The position numbers were made by a program, and so were the translations under genes. Positions 17,597-26,957 of a stretch of 64,000 nt of DNA are shown here, piece by piece. Each line of letters begins with the position of its first letter. Positions within the stretch are counted from its first letter, which is position 1. The stretch comes from Streptomyces sp. I05A-00742 (GTDB lineage: Bacteria; Actinomycetota; Actinomycetes; Streptomycetales; Streptomycetaceae): the NCBI RefSeq assembly GCF_013055795.1, contig NZ_JABETO010000001.1:248376-312375 (forward strand). The letters run 5' to 3'. The notes beneath the pieces are model-generated. The model searched no databases. It was not told where the DNA came from and saw only the letters and a program-made list of their open reading frames with translations.

Positions 17597-18865
17597 GTGT
17601 CGAACATGTCGAAGAATTTCGCACGCTTGAGCGGCGGCAGGCTGGGTACGGTCGCGGCGGCCACCCTGCTGGCCGCGCTCGCCGCCCCTCAGATACCCGC
17701 CGCCGCGGCGGAGCATCCGGACAGACCCGCCGCTCCGAAGGCCATGAAGGACGCGGCCGCCGCCAACGCCGCGAAGGTCGCCAAGGCCGCCGCGGCTGCC
17801 GCGGCGGCGGCCAGGACCCCGAAGTCCACCCCGCCCGAGGTGCCCGCCGCCACCGTCGGACAGCCGATCGGCGAGAAGACGCTGCGCCTGGTGGACACGT
17901 CCCGGACCGACCCCTGGAAGCCGTCGGCCGGCAAGCGCGAGCTGATGGTCTCGGTGTGGTACCCGGCGAAGCCGGGCCGCGGCACCACCGCGCCGTACGT
18001 CTCGGCGGCGCTCTCCAAGGCGCTGTACGGCAACACCAAGCTGAGCACCGTGCGGACCCACGCCGTCGTCGACGCCGTGCCCGCGCCGGGCAAGGCCCGG
18101 CCGCTCGTCGTGCTGTCGCCGGCCTTCGGGCAGAGCAGGACGTCGCTCACCTCGGTCGCCGAGGAACTGGCGAGCCGGGGCTATGTGGTGGCCGGTGTCG
18201 ACCACACCTACGAGGCCGCCGTGGAGTTCCCGGGCGGGCGGATCGAGCAGTGCGCCATCTGCGAGCCGGGGAAGCAGGACAACGGGGCGGTCGTCCGCAA
18301 CCGGGCCAAGGACCTCCGCTTCGTCCTCGACCGCGTCACCGGCTCCTCACCGGTCCCGGGCCTGCGGATCGACCGCACGCGGATCGGTGTCGCCGGGCAC
18401 TCCACCGGCGGCGCGAGCGCGATCGAGGTGCTGGGCCAGGACGCCCGGGTGGCCGCCGCGGCCGACATGGACGGTGACTTCTTCACCAAGCCGCCCGCCG
18501 GCGGCATCAAGAAGCCGGTCCTGCTGCTGGGGGGCGCCCGGGCCGGTGACCTGAACGGGCCGTACGACACCTGGAGCCCGGCCTGGAAGCGGATGACCGG
18601 CTGGAAGCGCTGGCTGGACGTGGGCAAGGGCGGCCATATGACCTTCACGGACATGCCCTGGCTCGCGGACCAGGTGGGACTGCCGGAGGGAATGCCGCCG
18701 GAGGAGGCGGCCGGTGCGTTCGGCACGGTTCCGAGCAAGCGCTCGAACGCGTTCACCCGGGCGTACCTCGTCACCTTCTTCGACAAGCACCTGCGCAACG
18801 TCCCGGGCAAGCTGCTCGACGGCCCGTCGGCGCAGTTCCCGGAGGTCGCGTTCCTGAAGAAGTAG
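17597..18865 (+). CDS. Secreted alpha/beta hydrolase, PAF-acetylhydrolase/dienelactone-hydrolase-like
   Basis: GTG 17597 has GGAGGGG 10 bases upstream; 422 residues. A signal sequence ends near residue 38, followed by an Ala/Lys-rich low-complexity linker (about 45-75). The hydrolase domain carries ELMVSVWYPAK, then LVVLSPAFGQ (oxyanion region), ASRGYVVAGVDHTYE, the nucleophile elbow GHSTGG with Ser near residue 269, an Asp in AAADMDGDF and the catalytic His probably in GGHMTFTD. This is the pattern of bacterial platelet-activating-factor acetylhydrolase-like and polyesterase-like enzymes. The exact ester substrate is unknown. Confidence 0.82.
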   Translation: MSNMSKNFARLSGGRLGTVAAATLLAALAAPQIPAAAAEHPDRPAAPKAMKDAAAANAAKVAKAAAAAAAAARTPKSTPPEVPAATVGQPIGEKTLRLVDTSRTDPWKPSAGKRELMVSVWYPAKPGRGTTAPYVSAALSKALYGNTKLSTVRTHAVVDAVPAPGKARPLVVLSPAFGQSRTSLTSVAEELASRGYVVAGVDHTYEAAVEFPGGRIEQCAICEPGKQDNGAVVRNRAKDLRFVLDRVTGSSPVPGLRIDRTRIGVAGHSTGGASAIEVLGQDARVAAAADMDGDFFTKPPAGGIKKPVLLLGGARAGDLNGPYDTWSPAWKRMTGWKRWLDVGKGGHMTFTDMPWLADQVGLPEGMPPEEAAGAFGTVPSKRSNAFTRAYLVTFFDKHLRNVPGKLLDGPSAQFPEVAFLKK

Positions 18866-18870
18866 GCGGG

Positions 18871-18910
18871 CGGCGCTCCGGCCCGTAAGGCGGCGCTCCG
18901 GCCCGTAAGG
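18871..18910. repeat. Exact 20-base tandem duplication
   Basis: The unit beginning CGGCGCTCCG occurs twice without any difference (18871-18890 and 18891-18910), directly after the stop codon of the hydrolase gene and before its terminator. Confidence 0.9.
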
Positions 18911-18938
18911 AGCAGCACGAAGAAGCAGCACGGAGAAC

Positions 18939-18982
18939 AAGTGGTTCCGCCCGCCGGTCAGGGAGTGCGGGCGGAACCACTT
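18939..18982 (+). terminator. Strong hairpin after the secreted hydrolase gene
   Basis: A perfect 16-base stem (18939-18954 with 18967-18982) with a 12-base loop, starting AAGTGGTTCC and flanked by A-rich and T-rich bases, so it could work in both directions. The rest of the 309-base gap before the MFS gene shows only its GAGGAGG ribosome-binding site. Confidence 0.8.
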
Positions 18983-19174
18983 TGTTTCCCAAAGATACAA
19001 AAAGTCCCGCCATTCGCGCCAACGCCCCAGGTCAGCGGGGGCGTGGGGGGCCGGTGAGGCGTCTGAGAGGGCCCGGCCCGGCGGGCCACGGGCGGGCATT
19101 CGGACGACGATGGGAAGGCGACGCGCCGGAACCGGTCCGCATCCCAGGACCCCCGTCCCCGAGGAGGCGCTGCC

Positions 19175-21247
19175 ATGGCCCAGGACACCCCGGATACCCC
19201 GGACACCCCGGGCGCCGCGGTGGCCGCGGCGCCCGCCCCCGGCGAGGAGCACCCCGCCCGCACCGTCCGGCTCGCGATCGGGGCGCTGCTGCTCGGCATG
19301 CTGCTCGCGGCGCTCGACCAGACGATCGTGTCCACCGCCCTGCCCACCATCGTCAGCGACCTCGGCGGCCTGGAGCACCTGTCCTGGGTGGTCACCGCCT
19401 ATCTGCTCGCCTCCACCGCGGCCACCCCGCTGTGGGGCAAGCTCGGCGACCAGTACGGCCGCAAGAAGCTCTTCCAGACCGCCATCGTGATCTTCCTGGT
19501 CGGTTCGGTGCTGTGCGGCATCGCGCAGAACATGCCGGAGCTGATCGCCTTCCGGGCGGTCCAGGGGCTGGGCGGCGGCGGGCTCATGGTGCTGTCGATG
19601 GCGATCGTCGGCGACATCGTCCCGCCCCGCGACCGGGGCCGGTACCAGGGGCTGTTCGGGGCGGTCTTCGGCGGTACGAGCGTGCTGGGACCGCTGCTCG
19701 GCGGACTGTTCGTCGACCACCTCAGCTGGCGCTGGGTCTTCTACATCAACCTGCCCGTGGGCATCGTGGCGCTCGCCGTCATCGCGGCCGTCCTGCACAT
19801 ACCCGTCCGCCGGACCCCGCACCGCATCGACTACCTCGGCACCTTCCTCATCGCCGGCGTGGCCACCTGCCTGGTGCTGATGACCTCGCTCGGCGGGGTC
19901 AGCTACCCCTGGTCGTCCTGGCAGATCATCGGGCTCGGGGTGCTCGGCGTGGTGCTGCTGGTGCCGTTCGTCCTCGTCGAGCGGCGGGCCGCCGAACCCG
20001 TCCTGCCCCTGGGGCTGTTCAGGAACCGCACCTTCACGCTCTGCTCGGTGATCGGCTTCGTCGTCGGCTTCGCCATGTTCGGCTCGATGACCTACCTGCC
20101 GACGTTCCTCCAGGTCGTCCACGGCGTCTCGCCGACCCTCTCCGGCGTCTATATGCTGCCCATGGTCGCGGGCATGCTGATCTCCTCCACCGCCTCCGGA
20201 CAGATCGTCAGCCGCACCGGCCGCTACAAGGTCTTCCCGATCTCCGGCACCGCCGTGATGTGCCTCGGCCTGCTGCTCCTGCACCAGTTCGAGCCCGCCA
20301 CCAGCACCACCGTGATGAGCGTCTGCTTCTTCGTCTTCGGCTTCGGGCTCGGCCTGGTGATGCAGGTGCTGGTGCTCATCGTGCAGAACTCCGTGGCCTA
20401 CGAGAACCTGGGCGTCGCCACCTCCGGAGCCACCTTCTTCCGTTCCATCGGCGCCTCGTTCGGCGTCTCCGTCTTCGGCACGATCTTCAGCAACAAGCTC
20501 GCCCCGCGCGTCTCCGACGCACTCACCGGCGTCACCCTGCCGCCCGGCCTGAACGCCGGCACGCTCACCGCCGACCCGCGCGCGGTCGACCGGATCCCGG
20601 CCTCGGCCAGGGGCGGCGTCCTCGCCGCGTACTCCGACTCCATCACCGACGTCTTCCTCTACGCCGTGCCCGCCGGGCTCGCCGCCTTCGCCCTCGCCTG
20701 GTTCCTGCGCGAGGAGCCGCTGCGCGCCGGCGTCACCGCCCCCGACCAGAGCGAGGTCGTCTCCAGCAACCCCGTCGAGCGCTCGTCGCGCGACGAGGTG
20801 GCCCGCGCCCTGTCCCTGCTCGGCAGCCGCGAGGGCCGGAAGCACGTCTACGAACACATCACCGAGCAGGCCGGACTCGACCTGCACCCGGCCGCGAGCT
20901 GGCTGCTGCTCCGCACCCAGCGCCACGGGTACGCCGAACCCCACGTGCTCGCCGAACGCGTCGACATCCCGCTGCGCGTCCTCACCGACGCGGTCCGCCA
21001 GCTGGAGGAGCGCCACCTGGTCCGGCGCGAGGGGCTCCAGATCTTCCCCACCGACGAGGGGCTGCGCCAGGCCGGACTGCTGTTCCGCGCGCGGGAGGAG
21101 TCGCTCGCGAAGCTGCTCGGCGACTGGTGGACCCCGGACCGGCCCACCGACCTCGACGCGCTCGTCCACGAGCTGTGCGGCGAGCTCTGCGGCTCGGACG
21201 CCGAGCAGCCGCACAACGGCGGCCGGCCGGACCACCGGCATCCCTGA
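19175..21247 (+). CDS. DHA2-family MFS drug exporter with C-terminal MarR-like winged helix
   Basis: ATG 19175 has GAGGAGG upstream; 690 residues. About 530 residues form 14 membrane helices of the EmrB/QacA type: motif LDQTIVSTALPTI in helix 1, the conserved loop GKLGDQYGRKKLF, and a motif C-like GPLLGGLFVDHLSWRW. These are proton-coupled multidrug or metabolite exporters. Unusually, residues from about 540 to 690 form a soluble domain with the layout of a MarR-type winged helix (LDLHPAASWLLLRTQRHG, then VLTDAVRQLEERHLVRREG). This transporter-regulator fusion is known in Streptomyces but its purpose is unproven. Confidence 0.9.
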   Translation: MAQDTPDTPDTPGAAVAAAPAPGEEHPARTVRLAIGALLLGMLLAALDQTIVSTALPTIVSDLGGLEHLSWVVTAYLLASTAATPLWGKLGDQYGRKKLFQTAIVIFLVGSVLCGIAQNMPELIAFRAVQGLGGGGLMVLSMAIVGDIVPPRDRGRYQGLFGAVFGGTSVLGPLLGGLFVDHLSWRWVFYINLPVGIVALAVIAAVLHIPVRRTPHRIDYLGTFLIAGVATCLVLMTSLGGVSYPWSSWQIIGLGVLGVVLLVPFVLVERRAAEPVLPLGLFRNRTFTLCSVIGFVVGFAMFGSMTYLPTFLQVVHGVSPTLSGVYMLPMVAGMLISSTASGQIVSRTGRYKVFPISGTAVMCLGLLLLHQFEPATSTTVMSVCFFVFGFGLGLVMQVLVLIVQNSVAYENLGVATSGATFFRSIGASFGVSVFGTIFSNKLAPRVSDALTGVTLPPGLNAGTLTADPRAVDRIPASARGGVLAAYSDSITDVFLYAVPAGLAAFALAWFLREEPLRAGVTAPDQSEVVSSNPVERSSRDEVARALSLLGSREGRKHVYEHITEQAGLDLHPAASWLLLRTQRHGYAEPHVLAERVDIPLRVLTDAVRQLEERHLVRREGLQIFPTDEGLRQAGLLFRAREESLAKLLGDWWTPDRPTDLDALVHELCGELCGSDAEQPHNGGRPDHRHP

Positions 21248-21267
21248 CCGGCGCGCAGTGTTCCGAA

Positions 21268-21312
21268 GCCCTCAACGCCCTCAACGCCCTCAATGCCCTC
21301 AGTGCCCTCGAC
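21268..21312. repeat. Five 9-base tandem units between convergent genes
   Basis: Units of GCCCTCAAC and variants (third position 7-9 differing) repeat five times: 21268, 21277, 21286, 21295 and 21304. The tract begins 20 bases after the MFS stop and covers the stop codon of the GNAT gene. Period 9 would keep any reading frame. Confidence 0.85.
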
Positions 21313-21835
21313 CGAGGCTCTTGCCCAGCCACACCTCGGAGTAGGGGCCGTGAACGTACGGTTCGATATCGGCGTAACCGTGCCGCGCGTACAGCGCCCG
21401 CGCCTCCGTCAGGTCCCGGCGCGTCTCCAGCACCACCCGCGCCACGCCCCACCCACGGGCGGTCTCCTCCAGCGCCTCCAGCAGCGCAGGCGCCGTCCCC
21501 GCGCCCCGGTGGGCGGGACGTACGTACATCCGCGTCACCTCGGCCGTCCGGGCGTCCAGCCGCCGCAGCCCCGCGCAGCCCGCCGGTTCGTCCTCGCGGC
21601 GGGCGAGCAGGAACACCGCGTCCGGCGGGACGAGGTGGCCGCTGGACTGCTCGGTGGCGAGGAGCCCGTCGATCTCCTCGGGGGTCGTGGTGCGGCCGTG
21701 GTGCAGGAGGTACCAGCGGTCGGCCACGTCGGTGAGGTACGCGCGGAGCAGCGCGGCGGATTCGGGGGCGGTGACGGGGTGGGGGGTGATGGCGAGGGGC
21801 GGGGTACAGGGCGTGGCCAGGGGCGTGGTTGTCAT
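21299..21835 (-). CDS. GNAT-family N-acetyltransferase
   Basis: ATG 21835 gives 178 residues; no strong Shine-Dalgarno is visible. The acetyl-CoA-binding loop motif is MYVRPAHRGAGTAPALL, near residues 108-124, following the beta strand TAEVTRMYV. The end carries ALYARHGYADIEPY, the typical beta6-beta7 region. It acetylates an amine of unknown identity. The final codons run into the tandem 9-base repeat tract, so the length of the C-terminus may vary between strains. Confidence 0.85.
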   Translation of the reverse strand: MTTTPLATPCTPPLAITPHPVTAPESAALLRAYLTDVADRWYLLHHGRTTTPEEIDGLLATEQSSGHLVPPDAVFLLARREDEPAGCAGLRRLDARTAEVTRMYVRPAHRGAGTAPALLEALEETARGWGVARVVLETRRDLTEARALYARHGYADIEPYVHGPYSEVWLGKSLGRGH

Positions 21836-22045
21836 GAGGCCGCAGGGTGGCACTGGGGCGGGCGGGGGCGCATGAGGTTTTCGCGGCGTCGGCTCGTCCT
21901 GCCGTGGGAGCGTGAGAGAGAGCATGCGGCGAGTGCGCGTGCACCCGTTCGGGCGAGGGCGGGACGCGCCTTTCCGGCCCGATGGTCCCGTTGCCGCCAG
22001 ATCACCGGACGTCGAGCCGTGACCGGATGCGGTCACGGCTTCCGC

Positions 22046-22089
22046 TCTGTCGCAGGGGTTCCCCTGGTCTGTCGCAGGGGTTCCTCTGG
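22046..22089. repeat. 22-base tandem direct repeat
   Basis: Two adjacent 22-base copies beginning TCTGTCGCAGG (22046-22067 and 22068-22089) differ at one base. They lie in the 448-base gap (21836-22283) between the divergent GNAT and GT87-PAP2 genes. That gap also holds AT-richer stretches around 22090-22170 and is otherwise featureless. Confidence 0.8.
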
Positions 22090-22283
22090 CTTTTACCCTG
22101 CCCCGTTTTGCCGGAAATGCAGTAAATGACCGTAACTCTCCTCCCCTTAGCGACCATTTCCAGCCACGTTCGGAGACTTTGAGGTGACCTGGGGGCGACC
22201 TGCGGCTGTTCTCCAGGACTCAGTAAGGTCTCAAAGAGCCGGACGAGAGTGACCGAGCGGGTTGACTGGAGGAGCGGCGGGGC

Positions 22284-24320
22284 GTGGTGGAAGCAGAACG
22301 GAGCGGAACGGTGGAGCCGCCGAGGGCGGGCTCGCGCACCCTCGTGGTCCTGGGAGCCCTGTGGCTCGTCGCCGGACTGCTGACCGTGCGTCAGGCGGCG
22401 GTGGTGCTGCGGCGCCCGCCCGATCGCCGGTTCACCGATCTGGCGACGTGGATAGGGGAGCACGGCGTCCTGCGGACGCGTGGATCCTTCTACGAGGACG
22501 ACCGGTTCACCGGCACACCGTTCGGCGGTCTGGTGCTCAGACCGCTGACGAACGCCGCCGAGCGCAGCCTCGGCATCGGCTGGACCTTGGCGACGCTGCT
22601 GCTCGTCGTCGCCCTCGCGCTGGTGGCCGCCCGCTCGTTGCCCGGGCCGCTCTCCCGCCGGACCGCGCTGCTCGCCGCGCCCGTCGCGGTGAGCCTCACC
22701 GTGCTCTCGCTGCCCGTCCGCAACACCTTCACCCTCGGCCAGACCAGCATCATCCCCGTCCTGCTCGTCCTCCTGGCCTGCTGCCTGCCGGGACTCGCCC
22801 GGGGCTCCGGCCGGACGAGCGGTGTCCTCGTCGGCGTCGCGGCCGCCCTCCAGCCGGCCGTCCTGCTCTTCGCGCCGCTGCTGTGGCTGACCGGCCGCCG
22901 CCGCGCGGCCGTCACCACCGGCGCGACCTTCGCCGTGGCCACCGCCCTGGCGTGGTCGGCGGCCCCCGACGACTCCTGGACCTACTGGGTCCACCACCTC
23001 GCCGGCGCCGGTCTGGGCGACAAGCCCGACGGCCTGGCCAACCAGTCGCTGCACGGGCTGCTGCTCCGCCTCGGCCTGCGCGGCCCGGCCGAGATCGCGC
23101 TGTACGCGGCGCTGGCCGCCGCCGTCGCGGTGCTCGGCCTGCGCCGGGCCGCGCACTACGGCCGTGACGGGCAGCCGCTGCTCGCCACCGCCATCACCGG
23201 CTGCGTCGCCGTCGCCGTCTCGCCCACCGCCTGGCAGCACCAGCAGCTGTGGATCCTGCTCGCGCTCGCCGGCCGCGTCGGCAAGCGGCGCGCGGACCGG
23301 CTGGTGTGGCCCGTTCTCGTCGTGCTCGTCATGACGCTGACCAACACGGTCCTCGTTCCGGACAACCCGGTCCTCGCCCCGGTCGGCGACAACGCGCCGC
23401 TGCTCGCCGCGCTCGCCGCCGCCTGCGTGGTGCCGTTCCTCTCCCGGACGGCGCCGAACTGGGACCGGCCCGTGCCGACCCCGGTCGCCGAGCCGCAGGC
23501 CGGCCGGTTCCCGTGGGTGCCGCTGGTGGGCTTCTGGAAGCGGCCGCTCAACCGTCCGAACCTGTTGCTGGAGTTGATGCTGATACGGGTGGGCTACTTC
23601 GTCTACTCGTACATCCGCGGCACCGCCCCCGACGAGCGGAACCTCGCCGAGTCGCACGGCCGGCAGATCATCGGTGCCGAGGAGTTCCTGCACATCGACA
23701 TCGAGCATGGCTTCAACCACTTCGTGGCGGGCGTCGGCTGGCTCAAGGACGCCATGAACTACTACTACGGCACCTTCCACTTCCTGATTCCGCTGTCCCT
23801 CCTGGGCTTCCTGTACCTGCGCCGCCCGGCCACCTACCGGTGGGCGCGCACGGCCCTGGCGATCGCCACGCTGATGGCGCTCGTCGGCTTCTGGGCGTAC
23901 CCGCTCGCGCCGCCGCGCCTGATGCCGGGCCGTGGCTACATCGACACGGCGAACGGTCCGCAGGACCTGTCGAACCCCGATTTCGGGGCGCTCACCGAAC
24001 TGTCCAACCAGTACGCCGCGATGCCCTCGCTGCACATCGGCTGGTCGCTGTGGTGCGGGGTGGTGATCGCCGTCGTCGCGCCCAGGGTGTGGATGAAGGC
24101 CCTGGGGATGGTCTACCCCGTGCTGACCTTCCTCGTGATCGTCGGCACCGCCAACCACTACGTCCTCGACGCGGCGGGCGGCGCGCTGGTGGTGGCCTGC
24201 GGGTTCGGCTTCCAGTACGCGCTGACCGGGCCGGGCCGCACGGCCCTCGCCAAGATCCCGGCGGCACGGAGCGGCAGCGACGTCCCCGAACCGGCGCCCG
24301 CCGCCCGGGTCGGCGGCTGA
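22284..24320 (+). CDS. Fusion of GT87-type mannosyltransferase and PAP2 phosphatase domains
   Basis: GTG 22284 has GGAGGAG 10 bases upstream; 678 residues with about 15 membrane segments. The N-terminal 400 residues resemble GT87 polyprenol-phosphate-mannose-dependent mannosyltransferases (DUF2029). The C-terminal 250 residues are a PAP2-type domain: AMPSLHIGW near residue 580 supplies the PSxH box, and NHYVLDAAGG near 625 the final HxxxD box. It resembles the inositol-phosphorylceramide synthase (Aur1-like) branch. The pairing suggests transfer of a mannosyl or phospho group onto a lipid at the outer membrane face, with recycling of the polyprenyl phosphate. Confidence 0.85.
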   Translation: MVEAERSGTVEPPRAGSRTLVVLGALWLVAGLLTVRQAAVVLRRPPDRRFTDLATWIGEHGVLRTRGSFYEDDRFTGTPFGGLVLRPLTNAAERSLGIGWTLATLLLVVALALVAARSLPGPLSRRTALLAAPVAVSLTVLSLPVRNTFTLGQTSIIPVLLVLLACCLPGLARGSGRTSGVLVGVAAALQPAVLLFAPLLWLTGRRRAAVTTGATFAVATALAWSAAPDDSWTYWVHHLAGAGLGDKPDGLANQSLHGLLLRLGLRGPAEIALYAALAAAVAVLGLRRAAHYGRDGQPLLATAITGCVAVAVSPTAWQHQQLWILLALAGRVGKRRADRLVWPVLVVLVMTLTNTVLVPDNPVLAPVGDNAPLLAALAAACVVPFLSRTAPNWDRPVPTPVAEPQAGRFPWVPLVGFWKRPLNRPNLLLELMLIRVGYFVYSYIRGTAPDERNLAESHGRQIIGAEEFLHIDIEHGFNHFVAGVGWLKDAMNYYYGTFHFLIPLSLLGFLYLRRPATYRWARTALAIATLMALVGFWAYPLAPPRLMPGRGYIDTANGPQDLSNPDFGALTELSNQYAAMPSLHIGWSLWCGVVIAVVAPRVWMKALGMVYPVLTFLVIVGTANHYVLDAAGGALVVACGFGFQYALTGPGRTALAKIPAARSGSDVPEPAPAARVGG

Positions 24321-24368
24321 CGCGACCGTCCGGGGCCCGGCGGCCCGCGCGCACCTCGATGTCCGACG

Positions 24369-24409
24369 ACCGCCAGCATGTCCGGTTCCGGCCGGATGAT
24401 GCTGGCGGT
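24369..24409. promoter_or_regulatory. Perfect 11-base dyad ending at a start codon
   Basis: ACCGCCAGCAT (24369-24379) and its exact complement ATGCTGGCGGT (24399-24409) flank a 19-base GC-rich centre. The dyad ends one base before the ATG at 24410. It may be an operator or an mRNA hairpin hiding the translation start. Confidence 0.5.
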
Positions 24410-24886
24410 ATGAAGACAGAGACAGCCACCGACATGAACACCCCGGCCGCCGACCCGGTGTCCGTCATCCAGGGCATGTACGAGGCCGAGTCCCGCTACC
24501 TCGCCGCGGGCGGCCCCGGCACCGCCTCGTTCGCCACCACGCTCGCCCCGTACTTCGCGTACGACGTGGTGCTCCACCAGGCCGACTCCCTGCCGTACGG
24601 CGGGACGTGGCACCGGCACGACGGGATGGCCCGGTTCTTCCTCGCCATGAGCCTGGCCTGGGAGCGGTTCGACATCCTGGAGCAGCGGTTCCTCGGCGTC
24701 GACGGCGACACCGTCGTGGTGCACAGCCGGGTCGGTGCCCGGGCCCGGGCCACCGGCCGGGAGCTGGAGTTCCCCATCGTCCAGACGATCGTGGTGCGGG
24801 ACGGGAGGATCGCCTCCGTACGGCCCTTCTACTGGGACACCGCGGCGATCGCCGCGGCCTGCGCGGAACCGGCCCCGGCCCGCTGA
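24410..24886 (+). CDS. SnoaL/NTF2-like protein
   Basis: The start is taken at ATG 24410, directly after a perfect dyad; ATG 24434 is an alternative. About 158 residues with a cone-shaped alpha+beta fold pattern: the helical ADPVSVIQGMYEAESRY, then DVVLHQADSLPYGGTWHRHDGM, later VQTIVVRDGRIASVRPFYWDT. This matches the nuclear-transport-factor-2/SnoaL superfamily, which includes polyketide cyclases, isomerases and non-catalytic binding proteins. Function open. It follows the fusion gene by about 90 bases on the same strand. Confidence 0.75.
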   Translation: MKTETATDMNTPAADPVSVIQGMYEAESRYLAAGGPGTASFATTLAPYFAYDVVLHQADSLPYGGTWHRHDGMARFFLAMSLAWERFDILEQRFLGVDGDTVVVHSRVGARARATGRELEFPIVQTIVVRDGRIASVRPFYWDTAAIAAACAEPAPAR

Positions 24887-24934
24887 CGGGGGTGCGGCGG
24901 GCAGGGGCCGGTGGCTGGTGGACCGGCTGCCGAC

Positions 24935-26146
<1,212 letters not shown>

Positions 26147-26779
26147 TCAGAAGCACTCCGACTTGCCCTTGTGGAGCCGCAGACTCAGCCCGTTGAGCTT
26201 GAACTTCGCGGCGGTCGTGGCGTACGCGACCTGTTTGACGTCCTTGATGGTGACCTTGTCGGCCTGCTGGGCGAAGAGGTCCTGCATGCCCTGTGCCGTG
26301 GCCGGTCCCTTGTCCAGGGTGGAGGCGTCCCGGCCGATCTCGATGTTGTCGAAGTCGGCGTCGCCGTCGAGCTGGGTGACGTCCAGGACCAGGTCCTTGG
26401 CCTCCACCGGCTTGTTCGGGTCGGTGCCGGCCGAGATGTTGAGCGAGAACGTGCCCACGACGGGGATGTGGGTGACCACGGACTGGCACAGACTGTTGAT
26501 CTTGGCCTTCTTCAGGGCGGTCACCGCCACGGGGAACGGGTGGTCCTCGCCGTTGCGCAGGTTGTAGTCCATCCCGCCGTACTGGGCGAATCCCTCCCCC
26601 GTCAGGCTCTTCGCCGAGACCTTGAACTCCTGTCCCGACACCGCGAACGAGGCGGCCAGTGCCCCTTGCGCGAGCGCCACGGCCAGCGCCCCGGTGGCCG
26701 CGAACCCGGGGACGGCCAGCACGGCGAACCTGCGCCATCTGACCCGTCCCGTCACCTGTCTTCCCTGTGCGTCCTTCAT
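26147..26779 (-). CDS. DUF6230 family exported protein
   Basis: ATG 26779 with GAGGGGA upstream; 210 residues. An Arg-rich start and one hydrophobic segment (about 14-40) act as signal or anchor. The external domain contains QEFKVSAKSLTGEGFAQYGG, NSLCQSVVTHIPVVGTFSL and a C-terminal Cys. First gene of a three-gene, translationally coupled operon. The family is known only by domain number; members were earlier misnamed cholesterol esterases, without support here (no GxSxG). Confidence 0.82.
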   Translation of the reverse strand: MKDAQGRQVTGRVRWRRFAVLAVPGFAATGALAVALAQGALAASFAVSGQEFKVSAKSLTGEGFAQYGGMDYNLRNGEDHPFPVAVTALKKAKINSLCQSVVTHIPVVGTFSLNISAGTDPNKPVEAKDLVLDVTQLDGDADFDNIEIGRDASTLDKGPATAQGMQDLFAQQADKVTIKDVKQVAYATTAAKFKLNGLSLRLHKGKSECF

Positions 26780-26957
26780 GCTGCGTCGTCCCCTCGGTGA
26801 GCGGTGCGACAGCGCTGCCGGGGTGCCTGCTTGCCCGTGCCGGCCGCGATGTCCGCGTGGTGGCAGAGGTGCGTGGGGATGTACGTGATGTATGGAGGCG
26901 TCCGCCGCGCCCCAAGGCGCGGCGCGGCGAACGCGCAGAGACCGGCAAGATGCCGTC

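Noticed and set aside
18347..21241. Long minus-strand frame opposite the MFS gene
   Set aside because: Low-complexity Asp/Glu/His/Arg composition typical of the antisense frame of GC-rich genes; the plus-strand transporter has clear motifs.
22002..24158. Long minus-strand frame opposite the GT87-PAP2 gene
   Set aside because: Charged, repetitive, no known domain; overlaps a well-supported membrane protein gene.
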